A DNA stretch of 64,000 nucleotides from Anisodus tanguticus (GCA_034509755.1 CM067550.1:19337001-19401000), one strand, 5' to 3'; shown: positions 25,393 through 37,439, counted from the stretch's first letter. Notes: generated by a model from the sequence alone, not told the origin. Translations and numbers: made by a program.

Positions 25393-25442
<50 letters not shown>
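25393..25442. repeat. (TA)n microsatellite
   Basis: A run of about 23 uninterrupted TA units inside the outer LTR. A shorter TA run lies at about 27324-27347 in the inner LTR. Confidence 0.95.
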
Positions 25443-25443
<1 letters not shown>

Positions 25444-25992
25444 ATTAAGGGTTTGGTGGCATATTAAGTAATGAGTGTATACTGTTTAGTTAGGAGAGTG
25501 ACATGTGTAAAGGTAAAATGATTCTTCAAAGTTTCATTTCTAATTCACTTACATTTTTATGTGTAAATAGGTGCTGCAACCATTCCTTTCTAATTTAGAT
25601 CCTTTTCATTTATAGACTTGACAAAAACGTACCAACAAACATTTACTTTGAGACGTTTTCTTCTTAAGCTAATCACTTGATTTCTCAAGCAAAGAAGCAG
25701 TAACATTTTGTTCCATTTTAGGTAAATAGAAATTTACATCATAGTTAAGCAAGGTAACGGGAAGATTGGATCATCATAGTCATTTGAAGGTCGAGCTAAG
25801 GTATGTTAAGACAAATCATTCTTTCTTTTGGCATATTTTAAGTACGAAACGTAAACGTAATATTATTCCATAAATTATTATACTCTTAGTAGTTAAGAAT
25901 GTTCATGCTATTCATTTCTATTGTCAAAGCATGTCTAAATATGTTCTTGAATCCTTATTGAGGTATATGGAAAAGATATTTGAATTCATAAT

Positions 25993-28000
25993 TGTAACAC
26001 CCCGTACTTTCGGGCGATGGTTGGAGCATCTAGACACATGCAAGTAGACCCGAGCTTTGGGGAAATTATGTCACATTCACATATACCAATAAAGAGCTTA
26101 GTATATAAAAAGACGCGATTCCGAAATAATTTAAGGATTTAAAAAGTATGACGACGATAATCAGAGATATTATTTTGTGTATGACAACAGAGGTTATAGA
26201 CTAGCATTATATCACATGACTATGATAATGAGTATATGAAGTGTGTTAAAGGTGATTATTATTTAAGTGAATTGGGAGACAAAAAAATTAATTAAGATAG
26301 ATACATGGGTAATTTATGGGGGGCAAATTTTCATATGGGGCCCATTATGAATTGGTTACATTTATATTAGTAGATAAGCTAAATGATTGGCATGTGTATT
26401 ATTCTTGTTCACACAGAGAGTCTATAGTGAGTCTAAGTGATGTAGATCGTGTCTCTCTAGGATGTGATGTTAGGACAACAACTTGTTTACATAGTATAAA
26501 GTAATCTTGGAAGAAGCAAATCATTTCCAGCAACTCTTAACTCCATTTACTATTTGAAGAAGAAACCTTTGTCCTTAAGGGAGTGCAAAACGTTGATATT
26601 AATTTATACAACACTTGATGTATCATTTTACATACTAATTCCTCCGAATAAAACGTGAGTAGTTACTTGAGACCTTCAGCTATCTTAGGAAATTCCACAT
26701 CAACTTGGCAGCAACATAAGTTCTAATTTTGCGGAGGTAGTAATTCTTGTAATATAAGATCAAAGTGCTATACGGCGTAATGTTGTGTCAACAAGTGATC
26801 CGACAAAAGGTATGTTAAGACAAATTATTTCATTCTTTTGGCATGTTCTATATAACGAAACGTAACCGTAATATTGTTTCATAAATTATTCTGCTCTTAC
26901 TAGCCAAGGATGTTCCTGTTATTGATTCCTATATTGAAAGCATGTCTAAATATGTTCCTAAATCCTTATTGAGGTATATGAGAAAAATGTTGATATTCCT
27001 AATGTTAGCCGAAGGTACAAGGGTATTATGTCATCCGATAAGTTCAGAATATTTTATTGTCATTCATGTATTTGCATTATATTCATGTATTACCCTAGAC
27101 CCACATATGTTATATACACTACTATATGGTACGCATTATATATATGTAGGGGATGGGAAAAGGGAATGGCGTTATATACGCAACACCACCTGCAGCTGGT
27201 ACAGACTATCACGAAAAGGAAGATGCCCAATGAGGCCAATATGATATGATGCCCACAGAGGCCGATATGAAATGATCCCCACAGAGGCTGTTATGGGAAG
27301 GAAGATACCCTTATGAGGCCAATATATATATATATATATATATATACCGCATTTGCATTATGAGTGAAATTTAGGCATATTATGGCCCTCAGAGGCATTC
27401 ACTATCGGTTGACTGTTTTTGTCGGCTGGTGTTAACGGATGTTTACGTCAAATTTGGTGTTGTCGGCTATTTACGTCTAATTTGGTGTTGTCAGCTGTTC
27501 TGTCGACTATTACTTTCGGTTGTTACTATCTCAGTTTATTCTTGTATTCATGTTATGCTATTCTTCATGCCTGACATACTCAGTACATCAGTCGTACAGA
27601 CATCCCTTTTGTCGGGGGATGCTACGTTTCATGCCCGCAGGATCTGGTAGACTGGTGAAGGTTCGCACTAGTAGTTTGCTGGTTCAGTTGATATTGGAGT
27701 ACTCTACTTGTTCCAGAGTTACGGTCTAGTCTAGGTACAATATTTTGCATATGCATATGTGTATGGCGGGGCCCTGTCCCATCCTTGTAATGTCATATAC
27801 TCTTTAGAGACTTGTAGACAATTGTCTTGTGTATAGTAGTCGTGTATGGCCATGTCGGCCTTGATGTGTGTGTCAGCCGATACTTAGTGACGGTCCTTGT
27901 GGCTATGATTGATTATAGTTAGCTGGTAAGTATGTGAAGAGTGGTGTCCGGCAGGTAGGGTCCGAGTGCCCGTCATGGCCCTCCGATTTGGGTCGTGACA
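25993..28000 (+). mobile_element. Solo gypsy LTR (inner), nested in the outer one
   Basis: It runs from TGTAACACCCCG to GGGTCGTGACA, 2008 bp, with target duplication ATAAT at 25988-25992 and 28001-28005. The start (GTACTTTCGGGCGATGG) matches the LTR start of the gypsy element on the right (GTACTTTCGGGCCATGG on minus). There is no internal coding sequence. It is the youngest layer of the nest. Confidence 0.88.
27226..27325. repeat. Minisatellite in the inner LTR, ~27 bp unit
   Basis: Four units of the form ATGCCCACAGAGGCCGATATG occur in a row, each with changes. The outer LTR has about two copies of the same unit near 28224-28270. Confidence 0.7.
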
Positions 28001-28312
28001 ATAATGATAATCGGAGGTAAAGCGACATTACATCACTCCGACAAACTTATAGTGTCTTATTGTTATATCATTCATGCATTACATTCATGGACATACCTAG
28101 ACCTCAAAGGAGTTATATACTCTACTATATGTATGTATTATATATGTATGGGGAATGGGCAAAGGGATACGACATTATATACGCACACCACCTACAACTG
28201 GTACAGACATACACGATGATGATTATGCCCATAGAGGTCGATATGATATGATGGAATGCCCACAAAGGCTTGATGGCGTTATATACATATATGTGCATGA
28301 CCAAATTGTGCA

Positions 28313-28445
28313 TGGCATTTAAGCATATTATGGCCCTCAGAGGCATTCTACACAAACATGATACTTATGCATATATTATGGCCCTCATAGGCATTGTGCA
28401 CATACATGGTACTTAGGCATAGTATGGCCTTAGAGGCATTCTCTA
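28313..28445. repeat. Minisatellite in the outer LTR, ~45-50 bp unit
   Basis: Three copies of a unit containing TATTATGGCCCTCAGAGGCATT, each followed by ACATG(A/G)TACTT or its relic. The inner LTR and the 5' LTR at 62085 carry one copy and the 3' LTR at 55863 carries two. Confidence 0.7.
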
Positions 28446-29098
28446 TTGGTTGGTTGTTCCTTGTCTCGGGTTACTTTCAGGTATTTATTATGCTATTTTT
28501 CATGCTTGACATACTAGGTACATTATTCGTACTGATGTCCCTTTTGTCGGGGGACACTGCGTTTCATGCCCGCAGGTCCAAGTAGATAGGGCGACGATCC
28601 GCACCAGTAGGTTGTTAGTTTAGCTGATATTGGAGTACTCCATTTATTTTGGGGTTTCGGTCTAGTCTTGGTACGGTATTTTTGCATATGCATATGGGTA
28701 TGGCGGGGCCCTGTCCCGTCCTTGTGATATCACGTGCTCTTTAGTGGCTTGTAGACAGTTGTCTTGTGTATACTAGTGGTGTATGGCCTGGTCGTCCTTA
28801 GTATGTATATGTATATAGATTGGGTCCTTCTGGTTGCAGGAATCTACATAGCTCTTTTCCAGTCTACTATTCTCGTATATCAGCAGGATATCTCGTAACA
28901 GCCTCGTGAGCCATGTGAAATTATGGATATATGCTAAATATATGATTAGTGCTACTCGGCAAGTAAGGTCTTGGTGCTCGTCATGACCCTCCGATTTTGG
29001 GTCGTGACAATTAAAATCTCAATTCGGTTTAAAAATCCCCCTTTGTCTCAAAGTAACGGACCCTTAACTTGAGGTAGAAGTGGATGTGATTGGGGAAA

Positions 29099-30700
29099 TT
29101 ATTTAGTTGGCAACGGACTGGCCAGCAGGCAGTGGGCCTGCTGGCCCTCAAAGGGACGAGAAACTAGAACTGCATCAGAAGTGGCAGTGGGTCGAGATGC
29201 TGGGTTAGTACCGATATCGGTACAAGGCCGAGACATCGGTCCACTACCGAGACTATGTGGGCCAAACGATGCTGGACCAGGACAATGTGGGCCAACATGC
29301 AGTGGGCATGCTGGCGGATTCAGTTCACGGGACATTTCAGATAAATGGTGGATAATATACGGTGAGATCCCATAATCTAAAAAATTATACGAATTAGAGA
29401 CGGGACTACTCAATTTAGCAAAAGAAAATTGGTACCCATAAAAAATAACATGACGACTAATTATGATTTTATTAGATGATAAATCATAACATTTGTAACC
29501 ACGATAATTAGATGGATAACCCAAAAACACACACGCGGTAGAGCGGGCTTGAAGTTTGTTAATTGTAGTAGACGGAAAAAGTGGATAGCATAAACACCCA
29601 AACACCCTAAGATGAGAATACGAATGATCTTTATTGTAAATAATTTTAAGTGGGGATTGATAAGCTAAGCCTTTAAGAGGGAGGATGTTAAGTAGATATG
29701 TAGTCATTTGCAATGCATGATGCAAAAAAGAAGGTGGTAATGACGCATGAGCTAGCAGGGTACGGACAATATTATTTATGGAATGAATTTTTCTCTCGGC
29801 CTTCCCATTCTGTGAGGACGTATGTGGACAAAATTCAAAAAGATATGTCATTAGTGTCACAAAACTCTCGAAACGGCCCATTATCATATTCCCTGCCATT
29901 ATCACATTGAATATTTTTAGTTTCCCGTTCAAATTGGTTACGGATGAATGCTCTAAAATTTAAGAATGTGGAAAAGACTTGAGACTTTTTAGATAAAGGA
30001 AAGGTTCACAAAAAAATAGAATAATCATCCAAAAATAAGACATAATAACGATGGCCCAAAGAACTTAAAACGAGAGATGTCCATAAATCACTATGAATAA
30101 TGTTAAAAGGCAACAAAGTACTAGAAATAGAGGCTACAAACGGTAATATAACATATTTCCCTAATGGACAAGAAGGACAAAGTGGAGTACTACGCATACC
30201 CTTACAAGTAATAAAACTATTTTTATGTAGAGAAGACATAATAGATGACCCTGGGTGACCCAAACGTGCATGCCACAAGGAAGGAACAAGAGCGGCAAAG
30301 GTAGAAGGTGTGGCTTGACTCGTGAAAATGGTGGTGATTGGATAAAGGTCTCCCATATTATTGCATCTCATTAGAGGTATCCCCGTCTTGAAATCCTTCA
30401 CAGAAAATCCAAACGGATCAAAATTAACATGAAACCCAATTATTAGTGGTAAATTTTCAGACATACACTAAATTTTTAATTAAGTTAGGGGCATAAAGAA
30501 CATTTTTCAAGACGAGATGTGGATGTGGGGAAGACAAATTCATATGACCATAATCGCGAATTGGAATTGAGTTGTCATTACCAACAGTAATGCCACGATT
30601 ATTGCTCAAATTGAAATAAGATGAGAGAGTACCTTGTGCGTACGTCATATGAGAAGTGGCTCCGGTGTCCATGTACCAATTTGCGTTCTAGGGATGTAAT
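29099..30700 (-). pseudogene. Copia B protease, integrase and linker (broken)
   Basis: On the minus strand: a protease start MDTGATSHMTYAQGTL at about 30672, then GAG-pre-integrase LWHARLGHPGSS with CPSCPLGK near 30190, the integrase core HSDLW near 30080, and LDDYS before a stop at 30006. The next block, from 29932, holds SQNGKAERKIHSINNI and GYPSNYRGYKCYD, and ends in a Gly/Pro/Ser-rich linker at about 29100-29330. Frameshifts separate the blocks. Confidence 0.8.
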
Positions 30701-31843
30701 CTAGTGTATGCATTACGGCCTCAATATCCGTAGGTGTCGGGACCGGAGCTGGGCCCGTAGTAGTGAAGGCTTGCTGAGACCGAGGCCCAAGTAGGCCTGC
30801 CTGCTGCCCTGGCCCAACACTGGATCGTGATGCATTATTCTGGACCGGGAAACTGGGCCTGGAAGCTGACTGTAATTGTACCCAGTTTCCAGGATATGGC
30901 GTCAGTGGAAAATAAAGGTTGTTGGGCCAATGGACACTGGCCCAGCCCCACGCCCAGGAGGCCCAAGGCTGCGGCCAGTTGGCCTGCAGTGCACTGTTCC
31001 AAGCACCATTGTTGTCGCCGCCACTGTTTTTGCCACCACCACCGCCGTCGTTACCACCGTGACTGCCTCCGCGGTTCTTGCCATTATTTTTTCAATTTTG
31101 ACCCCTTTTTTTAGCCACCGTTGGTACGATTTTGGCCCAAATTTTCGGAGAATGAGTGAGGGTCGTCTGACGTGGCCAACTTCATGATGAAATTTGCTCT
31201 GGTAGCCACTTTCTTAGCCAACCCGGCCTCTTCCAATGTGAGCATGGAACGGGCTTGATAAAATGGTGGGAGAGGATTACTTTGATGAAGTAGTGTCCCA
31301 ACTCCGTTATATGCCTTCGATAGTCCTGCAACTATCTGAAGAACAATACAATCATTGGTAACGGGCGCACCAACATTTCGGAGTTGATCCGCCAATTTCT
31401 TCATCCTTTTACAATAGGTTGAGACGTTCGGAAAATCTTCCATGTCATGTTGACATGGGAAAATTCCTGCTCAAGAGTGACATCACGGGAATTTTTGTTA
31501 TCTTGGAATATATCACGCACCCTATTCCAAGTTTCCATCGTTGTAGCGTCGGGTTCAATAATCGTCTGCAAGAGGTGTGTAGAGATAGTGGAATAAATCC
31601 ACTAGAGAATGGTAGCAACAAGGGTTGTCCATAACGTAGGATCATCCTCGGGGTAGGCACCTTTTTCTTGCCAGTTACCAATGGGATGATGTGATAGAGA
31701 ACTTGATTTGAGCATGCGTGAACGTTGAATAATTTCGCCCACATCGCGTATTGGACATTTTCCATCTCAAGAACAATTGGGATGTGGTTCTTGATGTTGG
31801 AGACTGTAAGGGCAGGATGAAACATGTTCTTTGACGTAGACAT
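30701..31843 (-). pseudogene. Copia B gag (UBN2-type, broken)
   Basis: The start codon is at 31843, 141 bp inside the 5' LTR. The first block reads MSTSKNMFHPALTVSN then YAMWAKLFNVHACSNQVL. A frameshift follows near 31690. A later block at 31111-31443 reads FPNVSTYCKRMKKLADQLRN and GLSKAYNGVGTLL, typical of copia gag. The C-terminal part (30750-31080) is low-complexity and Thr/Val-rich. I saw no intact zinc knuckle. Confidence 0.7.
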
Positions 31844-31983
31844 AGCGAAAGAACAATAGGTGAATTAGGGATTTGGAAGAAAATTTGGGAAGAGAGGAAG
31901 AAATTGCACGGAAATCGAGACTGAAAAAGGGCAGCGGAATTATCTTTGTGAGAAGGTATTTTAGCCCTAGACTTCTGGTACCA

Positions 31984-32196
31984 TGAAAGAAATAATCTAT
32001 TGATTATTCTCATTGATGAAGAGGTATTTATATACAATTTACAATCCCTAATTATGGAAAATCATATTCCTACTATAACAATAAATCCTAATTATACTTG
32101 TACAAGAATTCTACAACTATGGTAAATTTGTACAACAAAGTTGAGTGCAATTTGGTTTCGGTTTCCCGTGTTATACACACGGATATATTTCTATTA
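31984..32196 (-). mobile_element. 5' LTR of copia B
   Basis: It matches 23292-23503 nearly end to end. The outer end is TTA instead of the expected ACA, a point change in the terminal dinucleotide; the target copy CCCTT follows directly. Confidence 0.85.
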
Positions 32197-32201
32197 CCCT
32201 T

Positions 32202-32416
32202 TTCCTACCTGAACTATCACCATCTATGTATTAAAATATATCTCGAAACTGTTTAGGACAACTATCAATTGTTTCCTTTTCCTACCTGAACTATCAACTA
32301 AGTGTGTTCTAATACATAGATGGTGATAGTCCAGATAGTAAGATCAAATAACTAATAGTTGGAGTGTGAAACTCACGAAATAAGTGATATTTCTAAGTGT
32401 ATTGACCATTATCTTT
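32202..32416. mobile_element. Foldback MITE, right part
   Basis: It contains CCTACCTGAACTATCACC near 32205 and again in altered form near 32281, and GGTGATAG near 32329 in inverted form. It ends with ATAGTTGGAGTGTGAAAC and GTGTATTGACCATTAT, inverse to the left part at 23218-23291. Confidence 0.6.
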
Positions 32417-32700
32417 CCGATGACAAGTCCATATTAGTTAAATTCAACTTTTAATAGTTTATGTCTAGTCTTAAGTTTAAAACACTCATGACTACATACT
32501 CAAAATGTCTATATAGGTAAAAGATAGAGACTAGAATTGCATTGGAAATACTCAATATAATTCTTTTTGTTTTACACCTGATCAGTCAGGTGTATATATA
32601 TGGCCACCAACGAACCACTAGGGATTACATGTCACTTAATCAGTAAACCAAAACAAACCCTACAGAAGCAAATGAACTTGGTCAGGTGGTACTAACTTAT

Positions 32701-33628
32701 TGTTGGGGTACAATTGTTGCAGGGAACGGGAAGTAGGTAACTATTACAATGGTAAGAAAGGATAAACTAAATATTACAATAAACTGGAAATCAAGAACTT
32801 AACAAACTGCTTGTGTGATTTGTTGAGTCGAGTGATGACACTCTGTCTTTAAGACAAGATTTCCCCGTATATCTCATTTTACGTTGTCGGGCAATAGCTC
32901 CCAAGATACAACAACAACTTCACAGTTGAGCAAAGGAAACTCAAGTGTTATTCTTGAAGAACTTTGAGTATAGTAACTTTGCTAGAGAGGAAGAAGATGA
33001 ATTCAAAAAATTCTGGAGTAAGATAAGTGTTGTGTAGTGTTCTTCAATTGAGCCAAAGGCCTCAATTTATAGTGTAAGGAGAAGATCCCTCAACTAGCCA
33101 ACTAATGGCCTTCAATAGCCATGTAATGGTACTTAATTGAGAGGTTACATTCAGCCAAATAATGGTTGAATTCATGTGTTAAGTAATGGAGAATCAATGC
33201 TCCAAAATCAGCGTAAAGGTCAGAACTTTTCAACTTCTCATCGCAGCATTCTGCCTCCGAAGCGCCGCGGCTCTGTGAATTAGCGCCGCGGCGCTCCCTG
33301 GAAGGCGCCACGGCGATCCGGTGCCTAGGCTCTGACGGGACTGCGTCGCAGCCCTTCGCGGCTCCGCGGCGATTTCCGACACGTTTCATCTTACACTTCT
33401 TCCTTCGTTTACCAACATGGAATACTGTCATTTGACCAATAACCGTCCATCATTCTATGTCTCAAACGTATTACATACGTACCAATATCTCTTTCACTAA
33501 TGAAATTTGCGATACTTGGCACTACGTGTGCACGTGTGTGGAAATGACGTTTCCGACGTGCGGGGCCCCAATTGTTTGAGTCATAAATAATGGGATATAC
33601 TTAATTCCACATTAGTAAATTTCCAACA
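32701..33628. mobile_element. Solo LTR, family 1 (928 bp)
   Basis: It starts TGTTGGGG and ends TTTCCAACA, with target duplication CTTAT at 32696-32700 and 33629-33633. No coding region or PBS is present. It matches the partial LTR at 1-903 except for a GC-rich section at 33235-33375 (repeated GCGCCGCGG-type words) that the other copy lacks. It sits just downstream of the lipoxygenase pseudogene. Confidence 0.88.
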
Positions 33629-33736
33629 CTTATCAACTATTACACAGGTTGCGAGACAAATAGTTTATGGCTAAAGATTACATATTTCTTACTCAGTAAA
33701 ACAAAAGTACAGCATAATGAATCAAATAAAACTTGG

Positions 33737-35815
33737 TTAGTTACTGATGCTGTTAGGAACACCCCTACCAGTTACACCAGGACCTGCTGATGAGGGTATA
33801 AGCAGTTCATAGGGTGCAATACCAGCACCACAGCGGTTTCTAAGACTTGCATCCTCATTTCTTTCTTTTATAGTTTGCTCAATTTCCACCAATCTTGCAG
33901 AGAATCGTTCATACATTTCTGTTACTTCTCGATCATTGTTTAAGAAGCTGTGAAGCTGAGGCAAGTATTCCTCGTCTAAAGAATGTGTCGACACAGCAGC
34001 TTGAATGGCTAACAACTTGGTTGCTTGAAATTGAGTAGGCAAAGATGACAAAAACGTTTGCTCGGGGTCAAGAAGAAATTGCTTGTACTCAGGCTCTTCT
34101 TCTTGAGGAATGAATTTTCGCATTAAGGTAGGGCGATGCAGCACGTAGCCTGCCAGCGGATACTGACCAAAGTTTATAGCTGCATGATGACCAGAAACAA
34201 CCCAAAATCATTGAGGCAAGTATGCCGATAAGTCCTCTTTGGAAGCAACGTTTGGCCACCAAGATTCATCTTTCTTCTCCAGGTGTCCCTTGTTCTTGAT
34301 CTCATTCCACCAACCTTGGAGCTCGACATCTGACATGACCGAATCAGGCTCAGAATAGTATCACTCTACATATGACTCCACAAGTTCATTTATTGCAGAC
34401 CATATGAGAAGGCCATCAGCTGCATAAGGATAGTCCTCAATTACAAGTTTCACTCCACATGGCACTGTTGGATCTTCCACAGCCATGCCCCTGTTCATTA
34501 TGTTGCTTAGTTTTCAGAAGAAAGTCTACACGTACAGTAAGAAGTGATTCATGGAATTTCACAATGCTTGAGGAGCTCGTATTAGCTTAGAGTAATTACA
34601 AATATAAGAGCATATTTAAGATAATAATTTCAACTGCAAAATGAGAAGTCTTCTGGAAATATTCCTAGCATAGGTTCATTTTTCATATAAGATTATGTTT
34701 AAAATGCAGAAAAAAATCAGAAATTTCACATGAAAATATACGAGAGCAGTTTACCTTCTAACCAAATCAGCAGGCAATGCTTCCATATCAAATCGCTATA
34801 GGTTCTTGTAGGCAGCAGAGCTTAAATCCACCCCGTACTTCCCTGCACAGTCGAGTGTAGCGCAGAACAATTTCATCTGCACTTATAAAACTTTTCCTAG
34901 AAAAAGCATTGACTTGCAATGTGTAGCGCATATGAGGGTGGAGAAGCTTGTAGATTGGGTGCATCGAACTTAACTTCCTATGGGTGGCAATTATGTATGG
35001 TTCTGCGCATGCGTGGATTCTCATCCCGCATCATTCAATACACATCTGGTTATGCACATGGAACTTCACTTGATGTGACAACATGAGTTCAAACTGTATA
35101 TAGTCTACGCACTTCAGATCACTCTATTCAAACACAAGCCTATTTATTGTAAAATAGAGAGACAGTGGGGCAATCTCCCTATTGTATTATTCCAAGAGTG
35201 GGAGCTATATTTGTAGGTCTACAAGTAAATATTCTATCTAAGGAAACAAAATCAGAAAAATCCCTAAATATCTCTACCTATGATTGTGCTATGTAATACT
35301 ATATGAAAATGTGTTTATGTATATTTATCAATAATGTAATTTATGTGATGCCCACTCACTAGTCCAGAAAAGTATAGCACAGTTTGTGACAAGAGGTGTA
35401 GGGTTGGGTCTGCTTTTTAGAACACTCTTGCAGCATTAAATACATGATAATGGTAAACATATCAGTTGTAATCAGTTTTATACGAAGAAATAACAGCTTA
35501 GATTGAAATAAGAGAAATGAAACTGTATCAATATGTGAATTGATTTCGACTCTTACCAATGATTAACCATTTGAAAAATGGTAGCGTCATTGGAGCAAAC
35601 ATGCGCTTTAGCTAGCTTCCAAAGCCAATTAGCTGTAGCATCATTGCCAGGAGTGAATATACGCTTGGTCCTTGGAGGAAAATACCTGTTGGTGTGTAGA
35701 AGAGAACTGTTCTGGAGGCATAAGCTTTTCTTCCAGGCAAGGAGTTTATATTCTCACTATATGGCAGAAACATATCATGGTGTTCAAGTCTAAACAATCT
35801 CTTGTTCTCAATTGC
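33737..35815 (-). pseudogene. 13-lipoxygenase (type 2, TomloxC-like), 3' exons, decayed
   Basis: Three exons read on minus: 35557-35815, 34755-35024 and 33737-34490. They match the C-terminal catalytic domain of plastid linoleate 13-lipoxygenases: KAYASRTVLFYTPTG, WLWKLAKAHVCSNDA, EPYIIATHRKLSSMHPIY, RFDMEALPADLVRR, HHAAINFGQYPLAGY and PNSISN at the end. Breaks: a frameshift in the first exon after YTPTG; a frameshift plus a TAG for Trp in the second; two TGA stops in the third (after LVESYVE and after SAYLPQ). The first iron-ligand His of the HxxxxH motif reads Phe (TIFQMVNHW), and the C-terminal ligand Ile reads Asn. The acceptor of the middle exon lacks AG at the expected place. The enzyme cannot be made. 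Confidence 0.88.
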
Positions 35816-36409
35816 CTGCACAAATTCATATGGTAATCAATCCTCAAAAACATGACTTTAAATGTTATTTGTACAAAGGGACACTGTCAAATATCATTTC
35901 AAGAAGTGGCGTTATTACAGAAACTCTTCGACAGTTTGAACTCTCTAGACAAATTACAGGAAGTGTTCATACTCGAGTTGCTCAAATCCAGTAGGAATAT
36001 CAGGAATAGTAGAATCTAGTAGGAGCTTGCCTTGGAATGAAATCCACATGAATGCACATTTTTGTAAGACCATACTTCCATATGATTGGGCCTACATATA
36101 GTAGAACTAAAACGACCATGAAATGGAACTCCAGAACAATATATGTCCCTTCTTATTAAGGGAGGAAACAATTTCCATAGACATTACGAAATAAGAGAAA
36201 TGAAAAGAAAAATATGAGTGTCTCAAATTTAGGGGAAGGAAATTTCGGATTTTCTCTCTTTTTGTCTTAACCAACAAAAGGTACATTGACTTCCTAACAA
36301 TTTATTCAATTTTCTCATTTTCATGTTTCCAAGTTGGAAATTTTCTACAAGGCCAGTAGAGTGTTTTCCGGTAGAAATTATTCTACTTCTAATTTGTTTT
36401 TTTTGAAAA

Positions 36410-37280
36410 GTGTGTGAGATAAGACTTGCTTTGAGGCGTTGGGTGGAGAGTGATGTTGAGACCATTAGAATGATGGCTAAAAATATGATTGACAAGTTTG
36501 ACAAATATTGGCATAATATTAATGAGATGTTGGCGGTTGCTTCAATTTTAGATCCAAGAAATAAAATGGATTGTGTGGAGTACTATTTTAAGAGATTGTA
36601 CAAAGATGATACTGATAATGAAGTGGCAAAAGTTAGAAAAAATCTTGATAAACTTGTGGTTGAATATCAAATGAGAAGTGAGGGAAATAAAAGCCAAGAA
36701 ACCTTTTCCAAGTGGCAAACGAGGAATTTCAGAGTCTTGTCATAATGATGAGGATGAATATGCTCAAGCTAAAAGAACAAAGAAAAGAAAGATGAATGTG
36801 AGGGGTGAGGTGGAGCATTACTTGGAGGATGATCCTATACCCGAGAATGATGATTTTGATGTACTTAATTGGTGGAAAAGGGATCAAATGTATCCTACTT
36901 TACAGAAAATTGCCAAGGACATCCTTGCAATTCCCATCTCTTCTGTGGCTTCGGAAGGTGCCTTTAGCATGGGTGAAAGGGTGATTAGTTCTCATCATTC
37001 TAGGCTTCACTCTAAAATGGTGGAGGCATTAATGTGCTTGCAAAATTGGATGATCGAAGACATTAAAGGTATCTATTATTTATGTATTGATTATTCTCAT
37101 ATACATTAATATTAATTTTTTCCCTAACATGAACCTTCTATTTATTTTTCAATTTCTTTCAAATAAAGGTACTTTGGAGGGCACACATGCTTGCTTGATA
37201 GTTACAGAAGATTCTGAAGAAGAAGGGGAAGTAGTTGACTATATTGATATGGTAAATGATATATTTAATCATAATTGAGA
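36410..37280 (+). pseudogene. hAT transposase, C-terminal part (RICESLEEPER-like)
   Basis: The first block (36410-36745) matches the RNase-H-fold region of plant hAT transposases (KFDKYWHNINEMLAVASILD, VEYYFKRLY). After a frameshift near 36700, the second block (about 36735-37070) is the hAT dimerisation domain: YLEDDPIP, DFDVLNWWKRD, YPTLQKIAKDILAIPIS, VASEGAFSMGERVI and RLHSKMVEALMCLQNW. A short acidic tail exon may follow an intron (37169-37278, EDSEEEGEVVDY). The BED zinc finger and N-terminus are absent. It lies in an intron of the lipoxygenase pseudogene, opposite strand, and its probable 3' terminus is at 38041. Confidence 0.8.
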
Positions 37281-37439
37281 TGATATTTTTTAGTAATCTC
37301 TTTTTAATATGATTGTTTCTTTGTTATTTTAGGATGTTGATGACGTTGAAACTAGTGATTTCGAAGACTAGTTTATGAAGTTTGGCAGAAGGTTATAGAA
37401 GATGTTGATGACATTTTAAAGAACATTGTTGTAGTTCCA

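Larger units (their letters stand above)
25070..29009 (+). mobile_element. Solo gypsy LTR (outer), itself interrupted
   Basis: It starts TGTAACACCCGG at 25070 and ends GGGTCGTGACA at 29009. The target duplication is ATTAA at 25065-25069 and 29010-29014. Taking it out rejoins copia B where the related copia at 49610-49650 is continuous (ACATTAGAATT followed by AATTAAAAT). Without the inner LTR it is about 1.93 kb. No PBS or coding region is present, so it is solo. It belongs to the LTR group of the gypsy element at 55863-63854. Confidence 0.88.
23292..32196 (-). mobile_element. Complete Ty1/copia element, interrupted by nested LTRs (copia B)
   Basis: The LTRs are at 23292-23503 (3') and 31984-32196 (5'). 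The target duplication CCCTT is at 23287-23291 and 32197-32201. On the minus strand the 5' LTR is followed by TGGTACCAGAAG (31972-31983), close to the initiator-Met tRNA binding site. A GGGG polypurine tract precedes the 3' LTR. Without the insertion at 25070-29009 and its extra target copy the element is about 4.96 kb, a normal copia size. The LTRs differ at roughly 15 positions plus a 3-bp indel by eye, so the insertion is not recent. Confidence 0.88.
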
